Origin: Mageeibacillus sp. UBA4314
GTDB lineage: Bacteria; Bacillota; Clostridia; Saccharofermentanales; Saccharofermentanaceae
DNA: 64,000 nucleotides
NCBI GenBank assembly: GCA_002394605.1
Contig: DGUI01000026.1
Coordinates: 60,682-124,681 of the forward strand
Reading direction: 5' to 3'
This document shows positions 26,538 through 34,128 of this stretch, piece after piece (position 1 is the first letter of the stretch; each line of letters opens with the position of its first letter). The notes beneath the pieces were generated by a model, which was not told the DNA's origin, made no database searches, and saw nothing but the letters and a program-made list of their open reading frames with translations. The position numbers were made by a program, and so were the translations under genes.

Positions 26538-27323
26538 ATGAGAAGTTCTTTACGTAAGATACTTGCCTCAGTCATGATCGTCTGTATGCTGGTTGCCATC
26601 ATTCCGTGTCAGACGTTTGCTGCAACTAATAAAGGTTGGAGGAAGGTTGGTAAATTCAATTATCGCTATTACACTTCTTCCACTAAATATGTAAAGAACA
26701 GTTGGAAAAAGATAAATGGCAGTTGGTATTATTTCAATAAAAAAGGATATCGTTATCCTGAATACATCCCTGGTGATGATGTCAATGATAACGGGAATCG
26801 TGTTATCAAAGGTAAAACTTATTTTTTCAAAAGAAACGGAAAACTGAGAACTAGTCAATGGGTACAGCTCGGTGGTGCTTGGGGAGGCTACACATACGTT
26901 AAGAAATCTGGTGCGATGGTCAGCAAGGGGTTTCACAAGATAAAAGGTAATTGGTATTATTTCTGTAAAGAAGGCGAGGTTAATGTCAGATTTGATAGAA
27001 ATAGTTATGATTGGGAGTATAAAGACTTTACAGATAGTGGGAAAGAATTGTGTGATTATAAAGGACATCTCTTTACGGAAAATGGCAAAGCTTTTAAAGG
27101 ATGGTTATATCATTATGATGCCAGATGTGATTATTGGTGTTATTGTGATGCAAAAGGTAAGCCGGCTGTCGGTTGGAAGAAAATAGGTGGGAAATGGTAT
27201 TACTTTAAGAATGAACGACTTGGCAAATTTAATGCAAAAGGTGCAATGGCTTATAGCTGCACGCTCAAGATCAACGGCAAGAAGTACAAGTTCAATTCCA
27301 AGGGCGTTTGCACAAATCCGTAA
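26538..27323 (+). CDS. Secreted protein with YYF-type cell-wall-binding repeats
   Basis: A 261-residue protein with a signal peptide cleaved near residues 28-29 (QTFA-A). The rest is built of repeats around WYYF/TYFFKRNGK/WKKIGGKWYYF, the aromatic and Gly-rich pattern of choline- or glucan-binding repeats of the CW-binding type. No catalytic domain is present. It resembles the N-terminal module of the two large proteins at 56367 and 59825, but is more diverged and more A+T-rich. The ATG at 26538 has AGGAGG at 26524-26529. It is a single-gene unit with its own promoter and terminator. Confidence 0.75.
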   Translation: MRSSLRKILASVMIVCMLVAIIPCQTFAATNKGWRKVGKFNYRYYTSSTKYVKNSWKKINGSWYYFNKKGYRYPEYIPGDDVNDNGNRVIKGKTYFFKRNGKLRTSQWVQLGGAWGGYTYVKKSGAMVSKGFHKIKGNWYYFCKEGEVNVRFDRNSYDWEYKDFTDSGKELCDYKGHLFTENGKAFKGWLYHYDARCDYWCYCDAKGKPAVGWKKIGGKWYYFKNERLGKFNAKGAMAYSCTLKINGKKYKFNSKGVCTNP

Positions 27324-27344
27324 TATATAATACTTCACTAACAA

Positions 27345-27378
27345 AAAATGGCTGCCGCACAACCGCGGCAGCCATTTT
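27345..27378. terminator. Bidirectional terminator between the repeat protein and lysC
   Basis: A perfect 14-base-pair stem (AAAATGGCTGCCGC with GCGGCAGCCATTTT) and six-base loop give a T-run in each direction, between two converging genes. Confidence 0.95.
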
Positions 27379-27396
27379 ACATTCGCCTAATTAGTA

Positions 27397-28752
27397 TCAA
27401 TACCTGAACAATTCCTTATAAAGAACCTTCACGGCATATGAGCAATAAGACTCGGCCACACCGAACATCATGGAGATCTCGGATGCGCCCTGGTTAACGA
27501 TCCTCAGGTTGATGCCGGCATTGCTGAGTGCTGATGCGGCTCTAGCCATGATACCGACTGAATTTGCCATGGCTTCACCGACGATCATAACGATGGCCAG
27601 GTCACGCTCTACCTTGATATCCGTAGCTCCGAGCTCCTTCAGGATCCTGTTGCAGATGACTTCCTGGACCTCAGGCGTGAAATACTTCTTGCGGACGATA
27701 ACTGTTACGGTATCGATACCGGAAGGAATATGTTCGATGGATACGCCTTCCTCCATGAATATCCTCATTACATTGAAGAGGAATCCGACCTGCTGGTTCA
27801 TCAGATACTTGTTGATCGTAATGGTAACGAAGCCCTTCTCACCGGCTATACCGGTAATAAGTGAATCGTAATGTGTTCTCTTGGATACGATCCAGGTTCC
27901 CTTAGCCTTGGGGTTGTTCGTGTTCTTGATGTTAACCGGAATGCCTCTGACATAAACGGGGAAGAGTGCATCCTCGTGCAAAACCGTAAAACCTGCATAA
28001 GCAAGCTCTCTCATCTCATCGTAAGTGATCTCGCGGATGGGGAAAGGGTTGCTTACGAGTGAAGGGTTGACTGCGTAAACGTTATCAACGTCAGTCCAGT
28101 TCTCATATACCTCGGCACAGAGCGCACCTGCCAGGATGGAACCGGTTATATCGGAACCTCCCCTGGAGAAAGTGATTATCTGGCCGGCCTTGTTGTATCC
28201 GTAGAAACCGGGGAAGATGTATAAGGTCTCATTATCTTTAACAAGCTTGGACAGGTGGTCGTATGATTCGTCAAGAACTACGCCCTTGCCAGCATCGTTA
28301 TGTTCAATTAGCAGACCGGCTTCCTTAGGATTACAATAGACAGCCTTGTGCCCTGTGGAGTTAAGATATGCTGCTACGACACGGGCGCTTGAATCCTCAC
28401 CCATTGCCTTGACGGAATCGGTGTAGAGAACTGTGTCGGTTATGGTAGCTTCAACAACTTTCGTGATAGCTTCCTCAATGCTGGGAAGAACGTCAACGAT
28501 ATCAAGTTCTTCTGCGATCTCCCTGAACCTTTCCAAAACGATGCCGAGGGGCTTTTTGTAATCACCGCCTGCGATCCTTGCCTTAGCAACATCGATCAGA
28601 AGATCTGTTACCTTTGTATCGTCCTTGGTCCTCTTACCGGGGGCAGAGACAACGACGACTCTGCGGTCGGGATCGGAGAGGACAATGTCGCATACTTTCT
28701 GTATCTGGAAAGCGTTTGCGAGTGATGAACCGCCAAATTTTGTAACTTTCAT
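27397..28752 (-). CDS. lysC: Aspartate kinase
   Basis: A 451-residue monofunctional aspartokinase, the first step from aspartate to lysine, threonine and methionine. It begins with the signature KVTKFGGSSLA. SRGGSDITGS and the substrate-site region around VYENWTDVDNVYAVNP are present, and two C-terminal ACT domains (about residues 300-451) presumably sense end-product amino acids. The ATG at 28752 follows GAGGTG at six-base spacing on the minus strand. No lysine riboswitch or T-box is visible in the 122-base upstream gap, so control is likely through the ACT domains. Confidence 0.95.
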   Translation of the reverse strand: MKVTKFGGSSLANAFQIQKVCDIVLSDPDRRVVVVSAPGKRTKDDTKVTDLLIDVAKARIAGGDYKKPLGIVLERFREIAEELDIVDVLPSIEEAITKVVEATITDTVLYTDSVKAMGEDSSARVVAAYLNSTGHKAVYCNPKEAGLLIEHNDAGKGVVLDESYDHLSKLVKDNETLYIFPGFYGYNKAGQIITFSRGGSDITGSILAGALCAEVYENWTDVDNVYAVNPSLVSNPFPIREITYDEMRELAYAGFTVLHEDALFPVYVRGIPVNIKNTNNPKAKGTWIVSKRTHYDSLITGIAGEKGFVTITINKYLMNQQVGFLFNVMRIFMEEGVSIEHIPSGIDTVTVIVRKKYFTPEVQEVICNRILKELGATDIKVERDLAIVMIVGEAMANSVGIMARAASALSNAGINLRIVNQGASEISMMFGVAESYCSYAVKVLYKELFRY

Positions 28753-28874
28753 ATATCACCTCAGAATATTTATAGACTAAACGAGTAGATATTATCACAT
28801 TCTTTGAAAATTATTTACTTTTATTACTATTAAATATAGAATTTCAGTATAAAATCTGACGAAAAGGCCATTTT

Positions 28875-29372
28875 ATGAATATATTCAAAGCAATGAAGCC
28901 TGATACGGTCGTTGATTCCGTCAAGAGCATCGACATTCAGGACTTGAGATCACGCGGCATAAATACACTTCTTCTGGACTTCGACAATACGCTTGGTCCG
29001 GATCATGCAACTGAGCCCACTGATTTCAGCATGGAGTGTGTTGAGGTGTTCAGGAAGCAGGGCTTCAAGCTCTGCCTTGTCTCCAACGCCAAGACGGGCA
29101 GGTCATCAAGGATCGCGCAGATGCTCGATATCCCTTGTATCACTTATGCTCACAAACCTAATCCTTCCGGTGTCAGGCGAGCACTTCAGGAGATGAGAGC
29201 GGTCAATGAAGAGGCGGCAATGATAGGTGACCAGATCTTTACGGACGTTATTGCCGGGCGTCTTGCGGGCTGTTATACCATCATGGTCGAGCGGTATTCG
29301 AAGAAGGAGATCTGGTATGTTGCACTGAAGAGGCCGTTTGAGAAGATAGTCAGATTTTTCGGCCGTTTTTGA
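28875..29372 (+). CDS. YqeG-family HAD-IIIA phosphatase
   Basis: A 165-residue HAD-superfamily protein of the YqeG/GEP4 group. Motif I is LLLDFDNTLG with the two aspartates at 35 and 37. Motif II Ser is in LVSNAK, the motif III Lys in HKPNP, and motif IV is GDQIFTDV. The eukaryotic relative Gep4 dephosphorylates phosphatidylglycerophosphate; the bacterial substrate is unsettled. The ATG at 28875 has AAAAGG about ten bases upstream. It stands alone between divergent lysC and efp. Confidence 0.88.
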   Translation: MNIFKAMKPDTVVDSVKSIDIQDLRSRGINTLLLDFDNTLGPDHATEPTDFSMECVEVFRKQGFKLCLVSNAKTGRSSRIAQMLDIPCITYAHKPNPSGVRRALQEMRAVNEEAAMIGDQIFTDVIAGRLAGCYTIMVERYSKKEIWYVALKRPFEKIVRFFGRF

Positions 29373-29377
29373 AAAAC

Positions 29378-29406
29378 TTGCACTAATCGGCATTTTCAAG
29401 TAAAAT
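29378..29406 (+). promoter_or_regulatory. efp promoter
   Basis: TTGCAC (29378-29383) and TAAAAT (29401-29406) are exactly 17 bases apart, 33 bases before the efp start. Confidence 0.75.
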
Positions 29407-29439
29407 TAATCAGTTAAATAAACAATAAAGGAGAACTTT

Positions 29440-29997
29440 ATGATCAGCGCAGGCGATTTTAGGAACAATTTGTGCTTTGAGATGGACGGTCAGGTTTACC
29501 AGGTCGTTGAGTTCCAGCACGTAAAGCCCGGCAAGGGAGCAGCTTTCGTAAGAACGAAGTATAAGAACGTTAAGACAGGCTCAGTTGTTGAGAGATCATT
29601 TAACCCTAACGAGAAGTTTGAGCAGGCTCAGCTCGAGAGAAGAGATATGCAGTACCTCTACAATGACGGTGAGCTTTACTACTTCATGGATCAGGAGACT
29701 TATGACCAGACACCTATCTCTTCAGATAAGATCGGTGACGGCATCAAGTTCCTCAAGGAAGAGATGATCTGCAAGATCCTCTCATACAAGGGTGAGATCT
29801 TCTCTGTTGAGCTTCCCATCACAGTTGAACTCAAGATCGTTGAGTGTGAACCCGGCGTTAAGGGCGACACTGCAACAAACGTAACAAAGTATGCAACACT
29901 CGAGACCGGTGCTACAGTTAAGGTACCTCTGTTCATCAACCAGGATGAGGTTATCAGAGTTGACACAAGAACCGGCGAGTATCTTGAAAGAGCTTAA
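29440..29997 (+). CDS. efp: Translation elongation factor P
   Basis: A 185-residue EF-P that relieves ribosome stalling at polyproline stretches. The tip loop HVKPGKGAAF has the conserved Lys32 that many bacteria modify; no modifying enzyme is seen here. All three beta-barrel domains are present, ending in DEVIRVDTRTGEYLERA. AAAGGAGA precedes the ATG at 29440. The Pro-rich proteins encoded in this window (for example the PTAK tail and the GroEL tail) are likely clients. Confidence 0.98.
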   Translation: MISAGDFRNNLCFEMDGQVYQVVEFQHVKPGKGAAFVRTKYKNVKTGSVVERSFNPNEKFEQAQLERRDMQYLYNDGELYYFMDQETYDQTPISSDKIGDGIKFLKEEMICKILSYKGEIFSVELPITVELKIVECEPGVKGDTATNVTKYATLETGATVKVPLFINQDEVIRVDTRTGEYLERA

Positions 29998-30034
29998 GAA
30001 TTAATACGCCAACGGGCGTAATCAAGGAGCACCA

Positions 30035-30565
30035 ATGAACAGCAATTCCGGTTCGGAATCGATTAAGGGCGATCGTTCGATGACGCAGGGCTTTGTAGCC
30101 CAGTATGCGGCTGAGGCAGCTCTTCACATTGACGGAGTTGTGTCATTGGTGCCTTCTTTTGCCGTTGCTCTCAAAGAGAAGGCAGGAGTTATCCATGAAG
30201 GCAAGGGGGTACGTGTTGTTTTCGATGAGAAGGATAACAACACTGTATCGGTAACTGTATATCCTGTGATCGAATACGGGAAGATCATTCCCGAGGTTGC
30301 ATGGAACGTTCAGGAGAAGATCAAGTCTGACGTCGAGAACTTTACCGGACTTAAGGTCGATTCGGTAGACGTATATGTCTGTGGAGTTGTCGAGAAGGCA
30401 GACAGATCTGAAGAAGCGGGGACTAATGACAGCGATGATGCTGATGATATCAGCGCATTCTATGTCAGTCCCACCCCTAAGACAGAAGAGAAGACATCTT
30501 CAGAAGAGAAGAGTGAAGATGATCAGGATAACGGCCAGGGAGCATGGTTCAAATTTAAGGATTGA
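30035..30565 (+). CDS. Asp23/Gls24-family envelope stress protein
   Basis: A 176-residue protein. Residues about 17-120 form the Asp23 domain, visible from YAAEAALHIDGVVSLVPS and VYPVIEYGKIIPEVAWNVQE to GLKVDSVDVYVCGV. The remaining 50 residues are a strongly acidic, Ser/Glu/Asp-rich tail. Asp23 proteins form a membrane-associated layer in Firmicutes and are tied to cell-envelope stress. AAGGAG precedes the ATG at 30035. The next two genes, AmaP-like and DUF2273, supply the usual membrane anchors, so the three form one module. Confidence 0.9.
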   Translation: MNSNSGSESIKGDRSMTQGFVAQYAAEAALHIDGVVSLVPSFAVALKEKAGVIHEGKGVRVVFDEKDNNTVSVTVYPVIEYGKIIPEVAWNVQEKIKSDVENFTGLKVDSVDVYVCGVVEKADRSEEAGTNDSDDADDISAFYVSPTPKTEEKTSSEEKSEDDQDNGQGAWFKFKD

Positions 30566-30577
30566 GAGGAGAGTAAC

Positions 30578-31132
30578 GTGAATTCATTCATAAGAGTCTT
30601 ATCATTCATATATTCGGTATTTATTGCATTACTGTCTGTGATCCTCCTCTATGCGCTTGTAGATGACGGCATCTTTTCCGATCTTCTCTCGCCGTTGTCA
30701 TCCATTGCAAACGGTCCTGTCAGCAAGTATGTCTATGCAGCCGTTCTGGTGCTTTTCCTTATTACTTCGATCATGGTCATTACGAACACGATCACTTACG
30801 GCAGGCTTAACAGAACGAGGCTCCGTAAGACTGATATCGGATCCGTTGACATCGGATCTGATGCCATCGAGAGCATCGCTCTCAATTCAGCAAAATCTGC
30901 ACAGGTGGGCATAAAGAGTGCAAGATGTCACGTATCTCCCGGTAAGGATGGTGCCATCAAGCTGTCTTTGTCCTGCGTTCTCTATTCCAATGTTGAGATT
31001 CCTGCATCCATGTCCAAGGTACAGGAGAAGATCAAGAAGGATATCGAGAGATTTACCGGTATCGTCGTCGAGAACGTATCGGTCAGGGTTGCACGTGTTG
31101 AAGAAGCAGTTGCTAAGGTTGAAGGCAGATAA
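30578..31132 (+). CDS. amaP: AmaP-type membrane anchor for Asp23
   Basis: A 184-residue protein with two N-terminal transmembrane helices (about residues 7-29 and 44-68), followed by an Asp23-like soluble domain (IESIALNSAKSAQVGIKS up to VENVSVRVARVEE). This matches AmaP, which tethers Asp23 to the membrane in Staphylococcus. It starts with GTG 30578 behind GAGAGGAG. It is 12 bases after the Asp23 gene and two before the DUF2273 gene. Confidence 0.87.
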   Translation: MNSFIRVLSFIYSVFIALLSVILLYALVDDGIFSDLLSPLSSIANGPVSKYVYAAVLVLFLITSIMVITNTITYGRLNRTRLRKTDIGSVDIGSDAIESIALNSAKSAQVGIKSARCHVSPGKDGAIKLSLSCVLYSNVEIPASMSKVQEKIKKDIERFTGIVVENVSVRVARVEEAVAKVEGR

Positions 31133-31134
31133 AG

Positions 31135-31371
31135 ATGGAACGGTTCCTGTCTAAGATCTTTGAGAGACTTCAGAATGCAAAAGCGGGAGCGATCTTCGCT
31201 TTCTGTTTCTTTGTTATTGCGCTTCTTCTGTGCATATTCGGTTTTTTCAAAACACTGTTTATTATCATATTTACTTTAGTAGGCTATTTTGTCGGCTCTT
31301 TTCTGTTCTCAGATTCAAGCAGGTTTAAGAAGTTCCTTGACAGGATTTTGCCTCCGGGGAGGTTCAGATGA
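31135..31371 (+). CDS. DUF2273 small membrane protein
   Basis: A 78-residue protein with two closely spaced transmembrane segments (about residues 16-35 and 39-58) and a basic C-terminus. DUF2273 proteins accompany Asp23 and AmaP genes in Firmicutes and probably help anchor that assembly. GAAGG lies nine bases before the ATG at 31135. The stop codon overlaps the nusB start (ATGA). Confidence 0.85.
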   Translation: MERFLSKIFERLQNAKAGAIFAFCFFVIALLLCIFGFFKTLFIIIFTLVGYFVGSFLFSDSSRFKKFLDRILPPGRFR

Positions 31372-31793
31372 GTTCAGATACATCTACAGGCAGGATCAAG
31401 ACGAGAGAGGCTGCGCTTCTCTTCATTTATCAGAGTTATTACCGTAAAGAAGACTATCTTACACAGCTTCAGATCTTCAGGGAGAACCCTGAGTATAATG
31501 AGATCCTTGATAAAGATATCGATTATTTTATGCTGCTCACAAAAGGCATCATCGATAACCGTGACAGCATCGACAGCGAGTATTCGCCTTTCCTCAAGAA
31601 CTGGAAGCTCGAGCGTCTTCCGGTACTTGACAGGATAATACTTGAGATAGCCGTCTATGAGATAAAGAACATAGAAGAGATCCATACTTCCGTCTCCATC
31701 AATGAGGCAGTAAAACTTGCAAAGAAGTACGGTAATGACAACTCCTCGTCATATATCAACGGAGTTCTCAGCAATTATGAGAAGAGTCTTTGA
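31368..31793 (+). CDS. nusB: Transcription antitermination factor NusB
   Basis: A 141-residue all-helical protein that binds boxA RNA with NusE (S10) in rRNA antitermination. The family is recognised by REAALLFIYQSYY at the start and by the C-terminal segment HTSVSINEAVKLAKKYG, with VLSNYEK near the end. It overlaps the DUF2273 gene by four bases and is three bases from xseA, the usual order in Clostridia. Confidence 0.95.
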   Translation: MSSDTSTGRIKTREAALLFIYQSYYRKEDYLTQLQIFRENPEYNEILDKDIDYFMLLTKGIIDNRDSIDSEYSPFLKNWKLERLPVLDRIILEIAVYEIKNIEEIHTSVSINEAVKLAKKYGNDNSSSYINGVLSNYEKSL

Positions 31794-31796
31794 TAT

Positions 31797-33002
31797 ATGC
31801 ATAGATTTGACAGCGTAACTTCACTTAATAATTACGTCAGTGATCTGTTGTCTGCAGATCCTGCTCTCAACTATTTTGAACTTACGGCTGAGATATCTGA
31901 TTTCACTGTAGCGAAGAGCAATCATTGTTATTTTAAGCTTAAGGACAAGACAGCTGCAGTATCGTGCATCATGCTCAGCAACTATTTTGCCAAGGTAGAC
32001 TTTAAGCCGGCTGTTGGTGATAAGGTCACAATAAAGGGAACGGTTGCAATCTATCCACCGTCAGGTACGTATCAGATCAAGGTCCTGGCGATGACCAGGA
32101 GCGGTACAGGTGACCTGTATGAGAAGTACAGGCTCCTTTTTGCCAAGCTCAAGGCTGAAGGCCTGTTCGATGATTCCCATAAAAAGAAGATCCCGGTACT
32201 GCCGCGTAAGATCGGTGTAGTCACTTCTTCTTCAGGGGCAGTTATACATGACATAATAGATACCCTTAACAGACGTAATCCGCATTATCATTTGATCTTG
32301 TACCCAGCTGCCGTTCAGGGGGCTTCCTGTCCTGAAGAGATCTGCGCCGGACTCAGTTTTTTCGAAGAGAGGCATGATGTTGATGTAGTTATAGTCGCCA
32401 GAGGCGGCGGATCCATGGAAGACCTGTTCGGCTTTAACGATGAGCGCATCGCCAGGACTATCTATCAGATGACCATTCCTGTCATATCTGCAATAGGTCA
32501 TGAGGTCGATTACACGATCTGCGATCACGTTGCTGACCTTCGAGCTCCGACTCCCACAGCAGCAGCAGAACTCGTTCTTGGCAAATACAGTGATCTGACG
32601 GATCTTGTCATGAGCACTTCGATGAACCTGGATATCGCGATCACGAAATTCATTGATACGCGCAAGGCACTTATCGATAACTACGCTAACCATAAGGCTT
32701 TGGCAAGCCCGCTGTTCTATGCAAGACAGCAGCTTGAGGCGGTTAATGCGATGGAGGAGAAGATAAACCTTCTCATGCAGAACAGACTTCGAAATGAATC
32801 ACATAAGATCGAATCGGCAGCTGCGGCGCTTAAGACTCTCAATCCCGCTAATGTCCTCAAGAGAGGTTATTCTTTCATTAGCGGACCTGAGGGAAATGCG
32901 ATAGAATCTGTAAGCGGTGTCAAGCCGGGAAGTGAAGTAAGCATACGTTTTATTGACGGTGAGGCAAAGGCAACAATAAATGAGGTGAAGGACAATGGCT
33001 GA
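31797..33002 (+). CDS. xseA: Exodeoxyribonuclease VII large subunit
   Basis: A 401-residue catalytic subunit of the single-strand-specific exonuclease VII. An N-terminal OB-fold (about 1-105: LTAEISDFTVAKSNHCYFKL) is followed by the nuclease domain with IGVVTSSSGAVIHDI, VARGGGSMEDL and SAIGHEVDYTICDHVADLRAPTPTAAAE. The C-terminal part is shorter than the 450 residues common for the family, with a reduced coiled coil. Its end overlaps xseB, so the two subunits are coupled. Confidence 0.95.
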   Translation: MHRFDSVTSLNNYVSDLLSADPALNYFELTAEISDFTVAKSNHCYFKLKDKTAAVSCIMLSNYFAKVDFKPAVGDKVTIKGTVAIYPPSGTYQIKVLAMTRSGTGDLYEKYRLLFAKLKAEGLFDDSHKKKIPVLPRKIGVVTSSSGAVIHDIIDTLNRRNPHYHLILYPAAVQGASCPEEICAGLSFFEERHDVDVVIVARGGGSMEDLFGFNDERIARTIYQMTIPVISAIGHEVDYTICDHVADLRAPTPTAAAELVLGKYSDLTDLVMSTSMNLDIAITKFIDTRKALIDNYANHKALASPLFYARQQLEAVNAMEEKINLLMQNRLRNESHKIESAAAALKTLNPANVLKRGYSFISGPEGNAIESVSGVKPGSEVSIRFIDGEAKATINEVKDNG

Positions 33003-33225
33003 GAGGAAGATAGATGAGAACATGACTTTCGAGCAGGCAGTTAAGGAGCTTAATGAGATCATCGTTAAGCTCAATGAGGGCAAGGTAACACTTGATGAGT
33101 CGCTTGAACTCTACAAGTATTCCAACAAGCTCGTAAAATTCTGCAATGATAAGCTCAATGAGGTCAGGCAGCAGATTGAAGAGGTCAATACAAGTGACGG
33201 AAGCATAACGGAGGCATCTGTCTGA
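32995..33225 (+). CDS. xseB: Exodeoxyribonuclease VII small subunit
   Basis: A 76-residue helical subunit of exonuclease VII. The signature MTFEQAVKELNEIIVKLNEG and the segment LDESLELYK are the standard XseB motifs. The ATG at 32995 lies inside the end of xseA behind GAGGTGAAGGA. Confidence 0.95.
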   Translation: MAERKIDENMTFEQAVKELNEIIVKLNEGKVTLDESLELYKYSNKLVKFCNDKLNEVRQQIEEVNTSDGSITEASV

Positions 33226-33227
33226 CG

Positions 33228-34127
33228 GTGGATATGGATTATAAAAAGATCATCGAGAGCGATCTCAATGAGATCCTTAAGGATAAGGCGGAGGATCTTA
33301 CCTGCCAGGCTGCAAGGTACAGCCTGTTGTCAGGCGGCAAGAGACTGAGACCAATGATGATGTACATGACGTATGATATGTTCAGTGGTGATCAGGATCC
33401 TGTCTTTGATGATGTCAGGTATTATGCCGCAACGCTTGAGATGATACATACTTATTCTCTCATACACGATGATCTTCCCTGCATGGATAACGATGACTTA
33501 AGACGCGGCAATCCTACGTGTCATAAGAAGTTCGGTGAAGGCATCGCGACTCTCGCAGGTGATCTTCTCCTTAATACGGCGATGGAGAGGCTGATGGCGA
33601 TAGCGCTTGATAAGCCCTGTTATCTCTTTGCTTCATACAGGATGGCAAAGCTTGCCGGTATCAACGGGATGATCGGCGGCCAGAGCATTGATATCACATC
33701 AGAGAATAAGCAGATACCCCCGGATGATCTTTATGAACTCCAGGAGAAGAAGACAGGTGCACTTATCGAATGTGCGGTACTGACTCCCTATTATCTGCTC
33801 AACAAGACTGACAGGTCATCATTTGAGGATGATGAGAACATAAGCCTGTTAAGGCAGTTTGCTGCGCATGTCGGTCTGGCGTTCCAGATCAAGGATGATA
33901 TCCTTGATGTTACGTCTGACCCTAAGACGCTGGGAAAGAGCTGCGGCAAGGATGAACGTGACAATAAATCAACGTTTGTCACCCTGCTCGGCATGGATAA
34001 TGCGAATGCGCGCCTTGGCAGTGAGATAGACAAAGCTCACGGGATCCTTGATATCCTGAAGGGCAAGGGCTACAACACCACAGATTACAGTGATCTCGTG
34101 GATTACCTTAAGATAAGGGGCAACTGA
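33228..34127 (+). CDS. ispA: Polyprenyl (farnesyl/geranyl) diphosphate synthase
   Basis: A 299-residue trans-prenyltransferase that condenses dimethylallyl/geranyl diphosphate with isopentenyl diphosphate. The first aspartate-rich motif is IHDDLPCMDNDD (residues 79-90) and the second is QIKDDILD (around 225). GGKRLRP is also present. The residues before the first motif suggest a short-chain (C15-type) product, but chain length is not certain. It starts at GTG 33228, with GGAGG 13 bases upstream. It is next to dxs, so the precursor pathway is clustered here. Confidence 0.93.
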   Translation: MDMDYKKIIESDLNEILKDKAEDLTCQAARYSLLSGGKRLRPMMMYMTYDMFSGDQDPVFDDVRYYAATLEMIHTYSLIHDDLPCMDNDDLRRGNPTCHKKFGEGIATLAGDLLLNTAMERLMAIALDKPCYLFASYRMAKLAGINGMIGGQSIDITSENKQIPPDDLYELQEKKTGALIECAVLTPYYLLNKTDRSSFEDDENISLLRQFAAHVGLAFQIKDDILDVTSDPKTLGKSCGKDERDNKSTFVTLLGMDNANARLGSEIDKAHGILDILKGKGYNTTDYSDLVDYLKIRGN

Positions 34128-34128
34128 T

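Noticed and set aside
28753..28874. Possible lysine riboswitch or T-box before aspartokinase
   Set aside because: The 122-base gap is too short and shows no matching conserved stems.
30004..30020. Small hairpin (TACGCC / GGCGTA) between efp and the Asp23 gene
   Set aside because: Six-base stem with no T-run; not convincing as a terminator.
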